Positions 9,332-20,188 of a stretch of 30,823 nt of DNA are shown piece by piece (the first letter of the stretch is position 1; each line of letters starts with the position of its first letter). The position numbers were made by a program, and so were the translations under genes. The stretch lies in the NCBI GenBank assembly GCA_000969725.1, contig JXSR01S007653.1; one strand, written 5' to 3'. The stretch comes from Ophiothrix spiculata (taxonomy: Eukaryota > Echinodermata > Ophiuroidea > Amphilepidida > Ophiotrichidae). The notes under the pieces were generated by a model. That model was not told the DNA's origin. It saw nothing but the letters and a program-made list of their open reading frames with translations, and made no database searches.

Positions 9332-9994
9332 ACTGTATCCAAGTTACGTAGAATATCGAGAGTCAAGACCCGGTGTAGCAGGAATGAAAGTCCCCCGTTC
9401 TTATTGTCCGGGTTGTACAGTAAAGTAGAGGCTAACCTTGCTCTCACGCAACATTTGTTTCACGCTTTATTCCGGAGTCTATAATGGAAGGCGGCGGACT
9501 ACCATTTTAGGGGAACTACGATTACTTTCACAGCGGTATACAATCAAAGGCTTCTACTCAATCTGTCTCTATTGGTTGTGGTGACGGGCTATAATGAAAT
9601 TTAATTATTACACGACTTGATTATCACCCGACCTTACCCAAGTTTATTAAATGCTTTGGGATTAAGCAATGTCAAGTTGAGTTACTGTTGAGTTACACTG
9701 TTATCCCTGAAAATATACAATGTTAACATAATTCGATTTGAATCAAAATGATTGAACTTTGTTAATAACTTGCAAATGTTTTCAGTAATTGATTAAGCAA
9801 ACCAAACCTACTCCTGCTTCTCCTCCTCGATCCGCGTCCTCCTCCTTCATATGATGCTTTTTTTTAATAACTAACAATAACATTTTCAATAGCATCATTC
9901 GAGCTCGTCAAAATGATACTGTCAAGTTCAAAAATAACGCGTAAATACTTTCACAAAAGTGTAATAATTATCAATGTAGTTGCTCATACACTCA
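9332..9994. other. Unit-2-specific interval of higher complexity
   Basis: In unit 1 the end of A and the start of B are only about 60 bases apart; in unit 2 about 2.3 kb lies between them. This first part is less AT-rich (for example caagacccggtgtagcagg and ggaaggcggcggac), with no ORF and no TIR that I could identify. It could be a retrotransposon LTR or other insertion, but I see no diagnostic boundary. Confidence 0.4.
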
Positions 9995-10073
9995 ATAATT
10001 GGTGCTATAAACCCCCAAACATTTTCACCAAACAAATTTGGTGAAAATGTTTGGTGATTTGAACACCAATTAT
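9995..10073. repeat. Nested hairpin
   Basis: A perfect 18-bp stem (10015-10032 with 10037-10054, arm ccaaacattttcaccaaa) encloses a 4-base loop. An outer pair, ataattggtg (9995-10004) and caccaattat (10064-10073), lies around it. It resembles a small foldback element. Confidence 0.85.
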
Positions 10074-10076
10074 CCG

Positions 10077-10926
10077 TTACTGATTAGAAGTTACTGATTA
10101 TTCATTTAAACTGCAAACTATCTCTCACGGTATCCTTCGCCTTGAGGGTGGACTGCCGGTACTTCACCTGCAGTCGATTTTGGCAGTATTTATTTATTTC
10201 CTACCCCCCTTTTTTTACGAGCATACTCTTAGGGTACCCTTCGCCCTAAGAGGGTGCTGCCGGTAATTCACCTGCAGTGCTCTTGTATTCTGAACACCTT
10301 TCTTATCATGATTTGGTTTGTAGGTCAAACTGGTCCACATGATCCTCCATTTTTGCTTCAAAACATTTTAGTACATTTTCTCTAAAACCAGACCACCTTG
10401 ACATTCCTCTCACACTGGCTGCATCGTTCGGGGGCGGGGTAACTGCGTGGAGTCAGTTATTCCGTGTGGCTGTCCCACCTAGGAGGGCTTTGCAGGAGGA
10501 GCTGTTTGGAGCGTTAATCAGTGGTCTCCTTTTAGTAGGTTTTCATTCAATAAACTTTCCCCCTATCTTGTCGCTCATTTGTTCTTTTACCAACTTTTGA
10601 CCAGTTTGGCCTTCCATACCTATTTACACCTTATATCCAAACCTTTTGACCAATTGGGCCTTCCATACCTGTTTACGTCTCAATTGTTTTCACACTTTTT
10701 GACACTCTAATCAATGCTTTTCTTTTATTCTATTGCTATTTATGACCTCTCATAATTTATATTTACACTTCTCTCTCTCTCTTTATCTCACTTTGATCTC
10801 TGCCTTGATAAAGACAAGTCATATCTTGTTGAAATATTGGCTTTCTTCTTTTATTATTTGTAATATTTTCGTTTCTTTTCACTGTATGTGGGGACATTCT
10901 TTTTGTGCTTTTACTGATTAGAAGTT
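10077..10926 (+). mobile_element. Insertion with 16-bp target duplication (LINE or Penelope-like candidate)
   Basis: The 16-mer ttactgattagaagtt occurs at 10077-10092 and 10911-10926, bracketing about 818 bases. Inside, a motif containing tgccggta.ttcacctgcagt occurs twice (about 10152-10175 and 10258-10281). Two versions of gaccagtttggccttccata / gaccaattgggccttccata follow at about 10600-10670. Near the 3' end, cttgataaagacaag..cttgttgaaata (10804-10838) forms a hairpin resembling a decayed hammerhead core. An 85-codon open frame without a recognised domain lies at 10343-10597. Long variable target duplications fit target-primed reverse transcription. Family assignment is inference. Confidence 0.55.
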
Positions 10927-11024
10927 GCATTGGAATTATATTACTAGATTATAAGATAACAAAGACTTGTTACACAAAATATTTGGTAGCTCAAAAAGGA
11001 CTATAATTTGGCCCTTATTCAGGT

Positions 11025-11600
11025 GCAGCTCGCCAATATGTCGTCATGCATTCACCCATATCAATAGACCTTTTCAAAACACGACTATCCGAGAATTTCC
11101 GAAGCTGATTTTACACTTTCCGGCAATTGCCGAAAGAAAAGTGACTCTTCAACNNNNNNNNNNNNNNNNNNNNNNNNNNNNNNNNNNNNNNNNNNNNNNN
11201 NNNNNNNNNNNNNNNNNNNNNNNNNNNNNNNNNNNNNNNNNNNNNNNNNNNNNNNNNNNNNNNNNNNNNNNNNNNNNNNNNNNNNNNNNNNNNNNNNNNN
11301 NNNNNNNNNNNNNNNNNNNNNNNNNNNNNNNNNNNNNNNNNNNNNNNNNNNNNNNNNNNNNNNNNNNNNNNNNNNNNNNNNNNNNNNNNNNNNNNNNNNN
11401 NNNNNNNNNNNNNNNNNNNNNNNTTGTTGACAAAATCGTGCATACTAATGAGCTTGTACGCGATTGGTTGAAAAAATGGCCATGTGATCAATGTTCCGGA
11501 GATTTCCGAATGGATTTTGAAAAGGTCTATAGCATAGACGACTGTCCGACAACGCTGAATATGTCGCGCCTCGCAAAGCTTACTCCGCGTTGCGTCAAAC
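11025..11600. mobile_element. Possible inverted-repeat element spanning the assembly gap
   Basis: The left flank of the gap contains atagaccttttcaaaac (about 11064-11080). The right flank contains its inverse, ttttgaaaaggtctat (about 11517-11532), with weaker inverted similarity around both (aatatgtcg, ttccga). The middle is unsequenced, so the element type and ends cannot be set. Frames that run through the N block are not evidence of a gene. Confidence 0.45.
11154..11423. other. Assembly gap (270 N)
   Basis: A continuous run of N. Its true length is unknown. Confidence 1.
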
Positions 11601-11629
11601 CATTTCAACCATACCATCATACCGTGAAT

Positions 11630-14100
11630 CGCCTCCTGTCAAAACACCTCACACCACATATGCCATCAGACTCTCACCTGATTAAACTGTCAAAGGCCTC
11701 ATATGCAATAAATGTTGAATGTGCTAATGTTGCTATCTGATTATCAGAACGTTGATAACGTGTAAACATAGATTGTTAATGAATGTCAAAAAAGATAAAT
11801 TTGAAACAGTAAAATAGCAGACTACGCTTACAGAAGAAGGATTTATGATAATTTACCATTTGTATGACGCCTGTCCATATATCAAAGTAAATAAACCATA
11901 ATTAGTCAAGTTGTGGTCCATTATACATGGTATACCCGCAAATGCGTTGTAAATTTATAAAACAGTTTGCAAATCGAAATCAGCTATTGAATAATATTTG
12001 TCAAAAACGAAAGATTGTATTCCAAAAATCCACAAGAATGAAGATTACATATGAATATGATATCTTTTAGGTTAGACTTACGAAAACGAAGATGCAATGT
12101 CAGAAATTGGCGGGCATTAATATTAACGATGCAGCCAAGGTGTCAGAATCTGTCATTTTTATTCGAATAGGGCCATTTGTCATGTCAAAATAAGATTTTG
12201 TATTGTGAAGTAAATAACTTTTCATTTTCAATAATACAAAAAGCAGAGATTTTTTGATGTTGGTGCACAAATCTATCATGACGACATTATTTTTTTGTAT
12301 TACATGCCTTTCGTTGAAAATCTACAGTATTGTATCCATCGGTTATTCATTAGGGTTGTTAAAATCTTTAAAAAAAATATCAGTTTTGAAGGGAGTCATT
12401 TGAGTTTTGTAAACTTGAGATCTCCAAATCATAATTTGGAAGCCGCACACCATCTAAGGTGAGAAAGAGAAGTGGCACATCTACTTATGATCTGCAGCTG
12501 ACTTGGTTTTTCAACGATAAAGGAGAAAATTAAAAGAAGGATACACCAGAAAAGTTATGAAAATTACAGTTGATGATAAAAGTACCTCGAGTACTTATTA
12601 TTTTCATCAGTAACATATTGGTTTTAATTTTGTGAAGGCACTGCAGCAAACTCCATTTCTTGATATGGCCGCAGTTGATCATTGGCTGGTTGATGTTTAT
12701 GGTAACTTGCTCCTTAGATTCAAGAAGTACAATTATTTATATCACCAAAAACTCGCCTTGCTTTCAGGTAAATAAAAGATAAAATATATTTTATTATTCA
12801 GATGAAAATCATTAAGGTCATCAGCAGGTCAACACAGGTTTTGCGATCCATGATTCATTGCAAATACTTATTTACAAAATCTGAACAATTCTGTCTTATT
12901 TAATCCTCACCAATAGGTACCTTCCCTTGACACCAAATGTGACATAAGAACACCATTTTACTTTGAAACTTTGACTTTGTCGAAATGTTATCAAGGGGCT
13001 TTTCAATATTGGCGTATAAGGCCAAATAAAAAAACAAGTTTGTTTCTGGTAACACGTGCGTGTTTCTGTTTAGTTAAATATTTCCCGCATATCTTTTTTT
13101 TTTAAATATATTTCGCATCAAAAAATAATAATTAAAAAAACCCACCAAATTCTGTAAAAAGCTTACTGGAGACTTACGTAAAAACAAACGAACACCAATT
13201 TAGGTAGCCGTTGTATTCTCAGCCTATCAATTAGTCAGCAATTGATTGTTCATATGTGAAAGCCAGCGAAATCGGTGAATAAAAATGGCGGAGAGCAGAA
13301 GAGTACCGATAATTTGAGCTCTCTATTTGCCGTCTCTATTTGTTGATAATAGTGATAAAGAGAGAGATTTTGAAGGATTTGGACAAGAAGGAAATTGATG
13401 CCATGTATGAACATCATTACGATAGCGTCAGTCGAGATTATTTTGTTTTTGACTGGCGAGAACTTACGAGCACTAGTGAGTTTTGTTGAGTCAATGCAAT
13501 TCACTGTGTACATGCATTACATGAATACGGATGATCGCACAGCAGCAGTGAATGTTGGTTTATTGTATTTTAATACGTCTAGTATAATATTCCGATGCCA
13601 CATGTTGAATTCACATCGATTGAGCACCCAAAAGATAATTTATGGCATTGAATGAGCTATGAGGCCCTGGCCCCTGGAATATGGTAATACAAGAAAATAC
13701 TCATATAGGTAAGATTACATGGATACTCAATACCTATTACAATAATAAAGGCTACAGTTATATATAAAGCCTTTATGGATATTAATGATATTAATAAATA
13801 ATATAAAAACCAAGAGCATTGTTTGTGTTTTTCTTCCTGGGAATCCTGCATTTTTTGTTTAAAAAAGAAGGAAATAGCATATCGCATTGCATTTTCGAAA
13901 AGTAAAAAATAAAAAATAAAAAACCCGCATATCGCATTCAAGTTTACTTTTTCAAGCATGTTACCAGAAACAAACTTTTTTTTGCCTAACATGATGTGTC
14001 CTGAAGCGAGGATCAATGAACGTCCTATCATACTACCATATGGACTCACTGGCAGCAGTAGTGTAAACTTCTTATCGTTGAAAATACACACACAACATAC
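11630..14100. repeat. Module B', copy 2
   Basis: Starts cgcctcctgtcaaaac like module B and ends at gaaaatacacacacaacata. It contains about 0.8 kb (about 11987-12805) absent from B but partly present in B'' (acagttgatgataaaagtac and caattatttatatcacc counterparts). It is interrupted by the TAA-flanked element at 13020-13986. No conserved frame links the three copies. Confidence 0.88.
13020..13986. mobile_element. 967-bp TAA-flanked TIR element (PIF/Harbinger-like)
   Basis: The left end GGCCAAATAAAAAAACAAGT.. and the reverse-complemented right end GGCAAAAAAAAGTTTGTTTC.. share aagtttgtttctggtaaca. TAA lies at 13017-13019 and 13987-13989. Modules B and B'' read across the site as ggcgtataacaagatgtg and ggcgtataagatgatgtg, uninterrupted. 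The GGCCAAA start and TWA duplication match the 309-bp element at 3854-4162, suggesting one superfamily. Two frames of about 86-87 residues overlap on opposite strands near 13250-13655 and show no transposase motif, so it is probably non-autonomous. Confidence 0.85.
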
Positions 14101-14276
14101 TCTCTAAATGTAAAAAGAGTGAAAAAACGAGTGAATGCCAATTCACTCGAAAAAGAGTGAAAACCACTCAAAAACAGCTGCATGCGCTAGTCAATCCACT
14201 CAAAAAAGAGAGAAATGACTGAACTTTCACTCCAAAAAGAGTGAAAATAGAGTAAGAATGAACACCACTCGAAAAT
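14101..14276. repeat. Degenerate GAGTGAAA/CACTC repeat cluster
   Basis: Short motifs aaaaagagtgaaaa and their complement-like cactcaaaaa or cactcgaaaa recur irregularly about every 15-30 bases, in both orientations, with a palindromic gctgcatgcgc in the middle. It lies between module B' and the inverted module D, a position not occupied in unit 3. Confidence 0.75.
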
Positions 14277-14283
14277 GTATTGT

Positions 14284-14608
14284 CATCCGTTTAACTTGCT
14301 ATTCTCAGCCTTCCAAAATACCCTGAGTTCAGGTTTCTGCTTGTCCCCGAATCCTAGTACTTCTCATAATCCCTAGTGATAGTATGGGTTTTGTTTTGAA
14401 ATTATTATACATGTATCTGAAACAGCCTGAAACCTCAGTAGGACTTCGCATGTATCATGATACTTCAAGACCATAACAACTCTTTCTTCCAAAGTAAATT
14501 GCGGTTGCTGTAAGGTCATGATGCTCTTCTAACAAACAACAGTAACATGTCGAATGTTACAGGTCTACCCTTTATCTGAAACCAAGAACTTTTTATTTAA
14601 GCTATAAC
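14284..14608 (-). repeat. Module D, inverted copy 2
   Basis: This is the reverse complement of about 17626-17961. Inverted anchors include ctgagttcaggt..ctgcttgtc, cctgagttcagg, acagtaacatgtcgaatg and tctgaaaccaagaacttttt. The first ~90 bases of D (17535-17625) are absent. The neighbouring module E keeps the forward orientation, so D alone was flipped. Confidence 0.88.
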
Positions 14609-14859
14609 GTAGGATAATGGAGGATTTACTATTTTACAAGCACATAATGATCGACATTTTGGAGTTATCCCTATACTTTGTAAGGTTAATCGGGTGATTT
14701 TTGGGGAAAATATGTACTTTTTGAAATGCCTGTATCTCAAAAACGAGCACGGTGACCTATATTTTTTTATTTTTGAATCGTTATCAGCACAAATAAATCT
14801 ACCAAATACTAAATTTTAAAAGAAAATAAATGGAGTATTTGCATCTCAGAGAAAACCCC
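14609..14859. other. Unit-2-specific spacer between D and E
   Basis: AT-rich with no ORF. I could not align it with the corresponding interval of unit 3 (17962-18286). Confidence 0.4.
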
Positions 14860-15539
14860 TTAACCAAAATACGCGGCTAGATCTAAAATGGTATCCATAT
14901 GCCTACATAATGGTGTGAATAAAGTTAAGCTTAATTAATTTCTTCACCATTCTCTCTTAACCAGAAAGTGGCACAACTGGATTTTTGGGTTCTGTATTAA
15001 ACTGGAGTTATCTCCGGATTGACAAAAGCAAACGAGATGACACAAACAGTATTGGGAAGCTTGGTCTTTTGTTCTTTTAATATGATACCAAACACGACTT
15101 AATTATGAAGCGATTGAATATTAAATACAAGTCTTTTTCGATCATACCATTTCTTTTGAGACAAGCTGTATTTTGCTCATACCTTCAGCAAAATAATACG
15201 CAATGTTGGATAAGCGATTCAAACATACTATATATATTTCGTCATGTAAACCAATATCTTGATTACCACATCTTTGAATTGTATTCAAGACAATCATACT
15301 AATATTGTTTATTAAACTACTGCATGTTCGACACTATTTTCGGTGAGTAACTCTTAGAATATCAATTTCAGGTGCTGACAGACAGTTGAAATATACGGGG
15401 AGCATCTTCTAAGCTCAACTCCCACGATGCTTTGATGTTCTCTCAAACATCAAGTTCAATATCATTTACTCACCGTTTAAAGGAGATCAAACGTCACAAT
15501 AAGATAGTCCTACTGTTTGACTGACTAAACGTCGCGTTC
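14860..15539 (+). repeat. Module E, copy 2
   Basis: Aligns with 18287-19021, sharing tacgcggc/ttagat, gttatctccggattgacaaa, cataccttcagcaaaataa, tgacagacagttgaaatata and actgactaaacgtcgcgttc. It runs directly into module C' at 15540. It holds the uninterrupted target site of the 309-bp element. Confidence 0.9.
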
Positions 15540-16162
15540 CTTGTTTACATGATACTTATACACGTTGCTTTAACCGCAGAAGGACTTACACCATGTATGT
15601 ACACAGATGTTGTTTCGTTAAGAACGGATGAAATTGTGTATATATTTTGCTTCGTAAATGAATTCAGAGTGATACACGTAATGCATATGTTTAAATTTGC
15701 TTCACCCTTTCTAGAGTACATTAATGTTTCTTGCCAATGTAAACAAATGGACAGAATCACTCTTTTAAAATGCTAAATGAGAAAATTAAGAACGTTGCTC
15801 TTCAACAAATCATAATGACTATAATTAGCTTGGCAGGTACCACAAGAACAAGTTGTGACACACATCATGACGACCTCTATCTGAAAACTAAAACATTGCC
15901 TTTCATTATGTAAATATCGAATCGTCAATTAAATCTCCCCTCAAAACAAATCAACAACCGCCAATAACAGTAACTAGGTTAGATATCAATGTAAGCCGAA
16001 TAACACTTACTGTGAGCGAAAAGTGCCTGCATATTTTCTTTCAATAGCCTCCGATAGCAAATTAGTAGCATTAGATGATGACAGACCAGCTTAAGGTATT
16101 CCCCATTGCAGATGATTCAATCAGGACGAATTTTAACGTTTTCAAACAGAGGTACGAGTCTT

Positions 16163-16573
16163 CGGAAGACAATGGCCTTCGAAATAAAAGGTCTTTACTT
16201 TATGTATTTTCGACTATTTAAAAAAAAAATACACCTAATTTTTGCATTTTTAAAATTTGTTTTGTTATTTTTATATGTTTTATTATTTGTATGGTTTTGT
16301 TTGATCAATATTCCTCTTGTCTTACCCTGTGATATTAGTCATTAACTTATTATGTGTGACGTGATGAGGAAGACAATGGCCTTCGAAATAAAAGGTCTTT
16401 ACTTTATGTATTTTCAACTACTAAAAAAAATACACCTAATTTCTGCATTTTTTTAAAATTTGTTTTGTTATGTTTATATATTTTATTATTTGTATGGTTT
16501 TGTTAGATCAATATTCCTCTTGGTCTTAACATGTGATATTAGTCATTAACTTATTATGTGTGACGTGATGATG
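16163..16573 (+). repeat. Tandem duplication, period about 206, inside C'
   Basis: ggaagacaatggccttcgaa appears at about 16162 and 16368, and ttattatgtgtgacgtgatg ends both copies. The second copy has diverged (ttcaactactaaaa, ggtcttaacatgtg), while the first is identical to C''. C and C'' have one copy each. Confidence 0.9.
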
Positions 16574-16690
16574 AGTCTACTGTGGCTTTCACATTATCAC
16601 AGACACAAAATAAGTTTTGACATATTTGATATTTTACAAATTGATGAATAGATTCAAATTAGGATAGTGCAATAATTATAGATTAATTAA

Positions 16691-16850
16691 CTGCGTATTA
16701 CTCGACGCGAATGAAATTGTACAACAATAATGCACCGCGTGCTGAATTTGGAGTTGTCCGCACTCACCAGGCGCAGCCGAGTGAGTTGGACAACTTAGAC
16801 TCAGTACAAGATGCATTATATTTGTACAATTTCACGGGAGCTAAGTAAAG
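16691..16850. repeat. Palindrome-family stem-loop, copy 2 (near full length)
   Basis: A long imperfect palindrome: the left arm runs atgaaattgtacaacaataa, tgcacc, gctgaa, ggagttgtcc, and the right arm ggacaactt, tcagtac, tgcattatatttgtacaat, ttcac. The arms are about 65 bases around a loop with gcactcaccaggcgcagccg. The right arm ends ctaagtaaagagcagttatt, a junction shared with copy 3. Confidence 0.85.
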
Positions 16851-16997
16851 AGCAGTTATTAATATAATTCAAACACAATTATTAGAATATAACTTGTGAA
16901 GATATCAAACGGCATAATTTAATAATGTGTTGCTATTTCAATAAAACATAGAAAATACAATCATCCATAGTCTCATGTTAATCATTGTAATTTGCAA

Positions 16998-17534
16998 ATT
17001 ACAGTTGCTGATCAAAGTACCTCAAGTAGTTATTATTTTCACCAGTAACATTTTGGTTTTAATTTTGTGATGGACACTGCATCAAACTCCTTTTCTTAAA
17101 TATAGCCGCAGTTGTTCAGTGGCTGGTTGATATTAACTCCTTGGAGAACTCGTGATTCAAGCAGTACAATTATTTATATCATCATTACTCGCTTTTTTAA
17201 GGTGAATAAAAGATAAAATATCTTTTATTATTCAGATGAAAATCATTAAGGTCATCAGCAGGTCAACACAGGTTTCCGATCTATGATTCATTGCAAATAC
17301 TTGTTAACAGATCTTAACAATTCTATTTTACTTAATCCTCACCAAAAGGTACCTTCCCTTGACACCAAATGTGACATAAGAACACCGTTTTACTTTGAAA
17401 CTTTGACTTTGTCGAAATGTTATCAAGGGGTTTTCAATATTGGCGTATAAGATGATGTGTCCTAAACATGCTAAACCGAAGATTAAGGTACGTCCTATCA
17501 CTACCATATGGACTCACTGGCAGCGCTAGTGTAA
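16998..17534 (+). repeat. Module B'', partial copy 3
   Basis: Begins at aaattacagttg, corresponding to about 12560 in B', and runs to gcgctagtgtaa, with the diagnostic attaaggtcatcagcaggtc and tatggactcactggcagc. It lacks the first ~930 bases of B' and all of A, so unit 3 started inside module B. Confidence 0.88.
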
Positions 17535-17961
17535 GAAGAAATTAATTAAGCTAAACATGATTCACATTTGAACAGATTTGAAAGATTCAAATAAGGGATT
17601 AAATTTGAAGATGCGAAAAAGGTTACCTTATAGCTCAAATAAAAAGTTCTTGGTTTCAGATAAAGGGTAGGCCTGTAACATTCGACATACTGTTGTTTGT
17701 TAGAAGAGCATAATGGCCTTACAGCAACTGCAATTTACTTTGGAAGAAAGCGTTTTTATGGTCTGGAAGTATCATGATGAAGTCCTACCGAGGTTATCAG
17801 ACTGTTTACAGATACATGTATAATAATTTCAAAACAAACGTCCACCATTCCGCCATATTATCACTAGGAACTATGAGAAGTACTTGGATTCGGAGACAAG
17901 CAGATACCTGAACTCAGGACATTCTGGAAGACCGAGAACGGCAAGTTCGCAATTGAACGGT
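17535..17961 (+). repeat. Module D, copy 3
   Basis: Fullest copy of D, starting gaagaaattaattaagcta. Direct match to 4178-4396 for its first half and inverted match to 14284-14608. Short overlapping frames on both strands (17871-18104) are mirror artefacts without domain signal. Confidence 0.88.
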
Positions 17962-18286
17962 ATTGTCCAACTGCACCTCTTGATTAGCACACGTAGAAAC
18001 CATCTTCCTAACATCAGTAGAGCCTCATTTAGGGATCCTCTCCAAATTGTCCCTTTGGAATCATAGGGACCCATTACTGACGCTCCCTTTAAACATAATC
18101 CCATAGGAATGTAATGTAATTCTTTATTTTTTTTTACTTGAAAATTATGGAATCCCTTCTTTACGACTCTCCGATACCCCTGAAGAATTTACAAGAGGAT
18201 TCCCATTTTCTTTTTAACAATCAAAAATTGGTTTTAAGGGAGCTTAAAGGGACCTTAAATGTTAAAGGTACAATTTGGGAGAGGAT
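17962..18286. other. Unit-3-specific spacer
   Basis: Contains gggatcctctccaaattgtc and its inverted near-match acaatttgggagaggatgcc about 230 bases later (about 18033-18052 and 18269-18288), with similar inverted ttaaagggagc/gctccctttaa segments between. This may be a foldback element whose exact ends I cannot fix. Confidence 0.5.
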
Positions 18287-19021
18287 GCCTTAACCGAATT
18301 ACGCGGTTAGATTTACAATGGCATCCATAGGTCTACATGGAAATTCTGTCTGTCCAAGTGTGAATAATGTTTAGTTTCTTCATTATTAACCAGAAAGTGG
18401 CATGAACTGGATTTTGGGGTTCTGTAGTAAACTGGAGTTATCTCCTGATTGACAAAAGCAAATGGGATGACACAAACAGTATTGGAAAGCATGGTCTTTT
18501 GTCTTTAATATATGATACCAAAAACGACTTTTAAGTCGTTTAAAACCGTATTTTCAATATTAAATCTCTTCATAATTAAAATTATGAAGAGATTTAATAT
18601 TAAAAATACGGTTTTTATTTTTTATTATACCATTTCTTTTGAGGCAAGCTATATTTTGCTCATACCTTCAGCAAAATAAAGACTGTGTTGGATTAGCGAT
18701 TCCAACAATACATTTCGTCAGGTAAACCAATATCTTGATTACCATATCTTTGAATTGTATTCAAGACAATCTTACTGATATTGTTTATTAAACTACTGCA
18801 TGTTCAACACTATTTTCGGTGAGTAACCCTTAGAATATCAATTTCAAGTGCTGACAGACAGTTGAAATATACGGGGAGCATCTGCTGAGCTCAACTCCCA
18901 CGATGCCATGCTCTGATGTTCTCTCAAACATCAAGTTCAATATCATTTACTCACCGTTTAAAGGAGATCAAACGTCACAATAAGATAGTCCTACTGTTTG
19001 ACTGACTAAACGTCGCGTTCT
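18287..19021 (+). repeat. Module E', copy 3
   Basis: Collinear with 14860-15539, with differences including an inverted duplication at 18523-18615. It ends at cgtcgcgttc. About 208 bases (19022-19229) that unit 2 lacks then precede module C''. Confidence 0.9.
18542..18615. repeat. Inverted duplication, 36-bp arms
   Basis: Arms at 18542-18577 (aaaaccgtattttcaatatt..) and 18580-18615 pair with one mismatch across a 2-base centre. An adjacent hairpin, aacgactt/aagtcgtt, lies at 18523-18540. Module E has only a single diverged version of the arm (aattatgaagcgattgaata). Confidence 0.9.
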
Positions 19022-19229
19022 TTTTCCCTAGATGAGTCGACTTATCCGGTTTGAATATTTATGCCCTATAACCCTCTAATTGGAATTAGATCAAAAGTTG
19101 ACAGTTTTGTGTAAAGTAGAAAACAAATTATTGCTTCAGGTTCCAGACTTGTGGTGGGATGGTGTTAACTTTTAAACCAATTGTACCATTGAGATTTTAA
19201 ATGTTTTTCTATTTTTACAACTGTTTAAG
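19022..19229. other. 208-base segment unique to the E'-C'' junction
   Basis: In unit 2 module E joins C' directly (cgcgttc then cttgtttacatg). Here about 208 bases intervene. No clear TIR or target duplication is visible, so insertion here or deletion in unit 2 are both open. Confidence 0.6.
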
Positions 19230-20188
19230 CTTGTTTACATGATACTTATACACGTTGCTTTAACCGCAGAAGGACTTACACCATGTATGTACACAGATGT
19301 TGTTTCGTTAAGAACGGATGAAATTGTGTATATATTTTGCTTCGTAAATGAATTCAGAGTGATACACGTAATGCATATGTTTAAATTTGCTTCACCCTTT
19401 CTAGAGTACATTAATGTTTCTTGCCAATGTAAACAAATGGACAGAATCACTCTTTTAAAATGCTAAATGAGAAAATTAAGAACGTTGCTCTTCAACAAAT
19501 CATAATGACTATAATTAGCTTGGCAGGTACCACAAGAACAAGTTGTGACACACATCATGACGACCTCTATCTGAAAACTAAAACATTGCCTTTCATTATG
19601 TAAATATCGAATCGTCAATTAAATCTCCCCTCAAAACAAATCAACAACCGCCAATAACAGTAACTAGGTTAGATATCAATGTAAGCCGAATAACACTTAC
19701 TGTGAGCGAAAAGTGCCTGCATATTTTCTTTCAATAGCCTCCGATAGCAAATTAGTAGCATTAGATGATGACAGACCAGCTTAAGGTATTCCCCATTGCA
19801 GATGATTCAATCAGGACGAATTTTAACGTTTTCAAACAGAGGTACGAGTCTTCGGAAGACAATGGCCTTCGAAATAAAAGGTCTTTACTTTATGTATTTT
19901 CGACTATTTAAAAAAAAAATACACCTAATTTTTGCATTTTTAAAATTTGTTTTGTTATTTTTATATGTTTTATTATTTGTATGGTTTTGTTTGATCAATA
20001 TTCCTCTTGTCTTACCCTGTGATATTAGTCATTAACTTATTATGTGTGACGTGATGATGAGTCTACTGTGGCTGTCACATTATCACAGACACATAATAAG
20101 TTTTGAGTTATTTGATATTTTATAAATATGCTAGGTGATTAATGGAATCAAAACAGGATAGTGCAATAATTATAGATTAATAAAATAA

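Larger units (their letters stand above)
15540..16997 (+). repeat. Module C', copy 2
   Basis: The first 828 bases (15540-16367) read identical to 19230-20057. After that a second, diverged copy of 16163-16367 follows at 16369-16573. The rest (16574-16997) aligns with C'' with many differences and includes palindrome copy 2. The three identical frames seen in both C' and C'' are explained by the identical DNA block and are not preserved in C copy 1, so they are not called as genes. Confidence 0.92.

Noticed and set aside
10967-11740. A 257-residue frame, the longest in the window, and two opposite frames.
   Set aside because: All run through the 270 N and have unknown residues in the middle; the flanks are repeat-like and show no domain.
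15545-16345. Three open frames (71, 75 and 79 residues) found identically at 15545-16345 and 19235-20035, tempting as a duplicated gene set.
   Set aside because: They lie in a DNA block identical over 828 bases, two overlap on opposite strands, and in module C copy 1 the corresponding frames are broken. Identity reflects recent copying or assembly, not protein selection.
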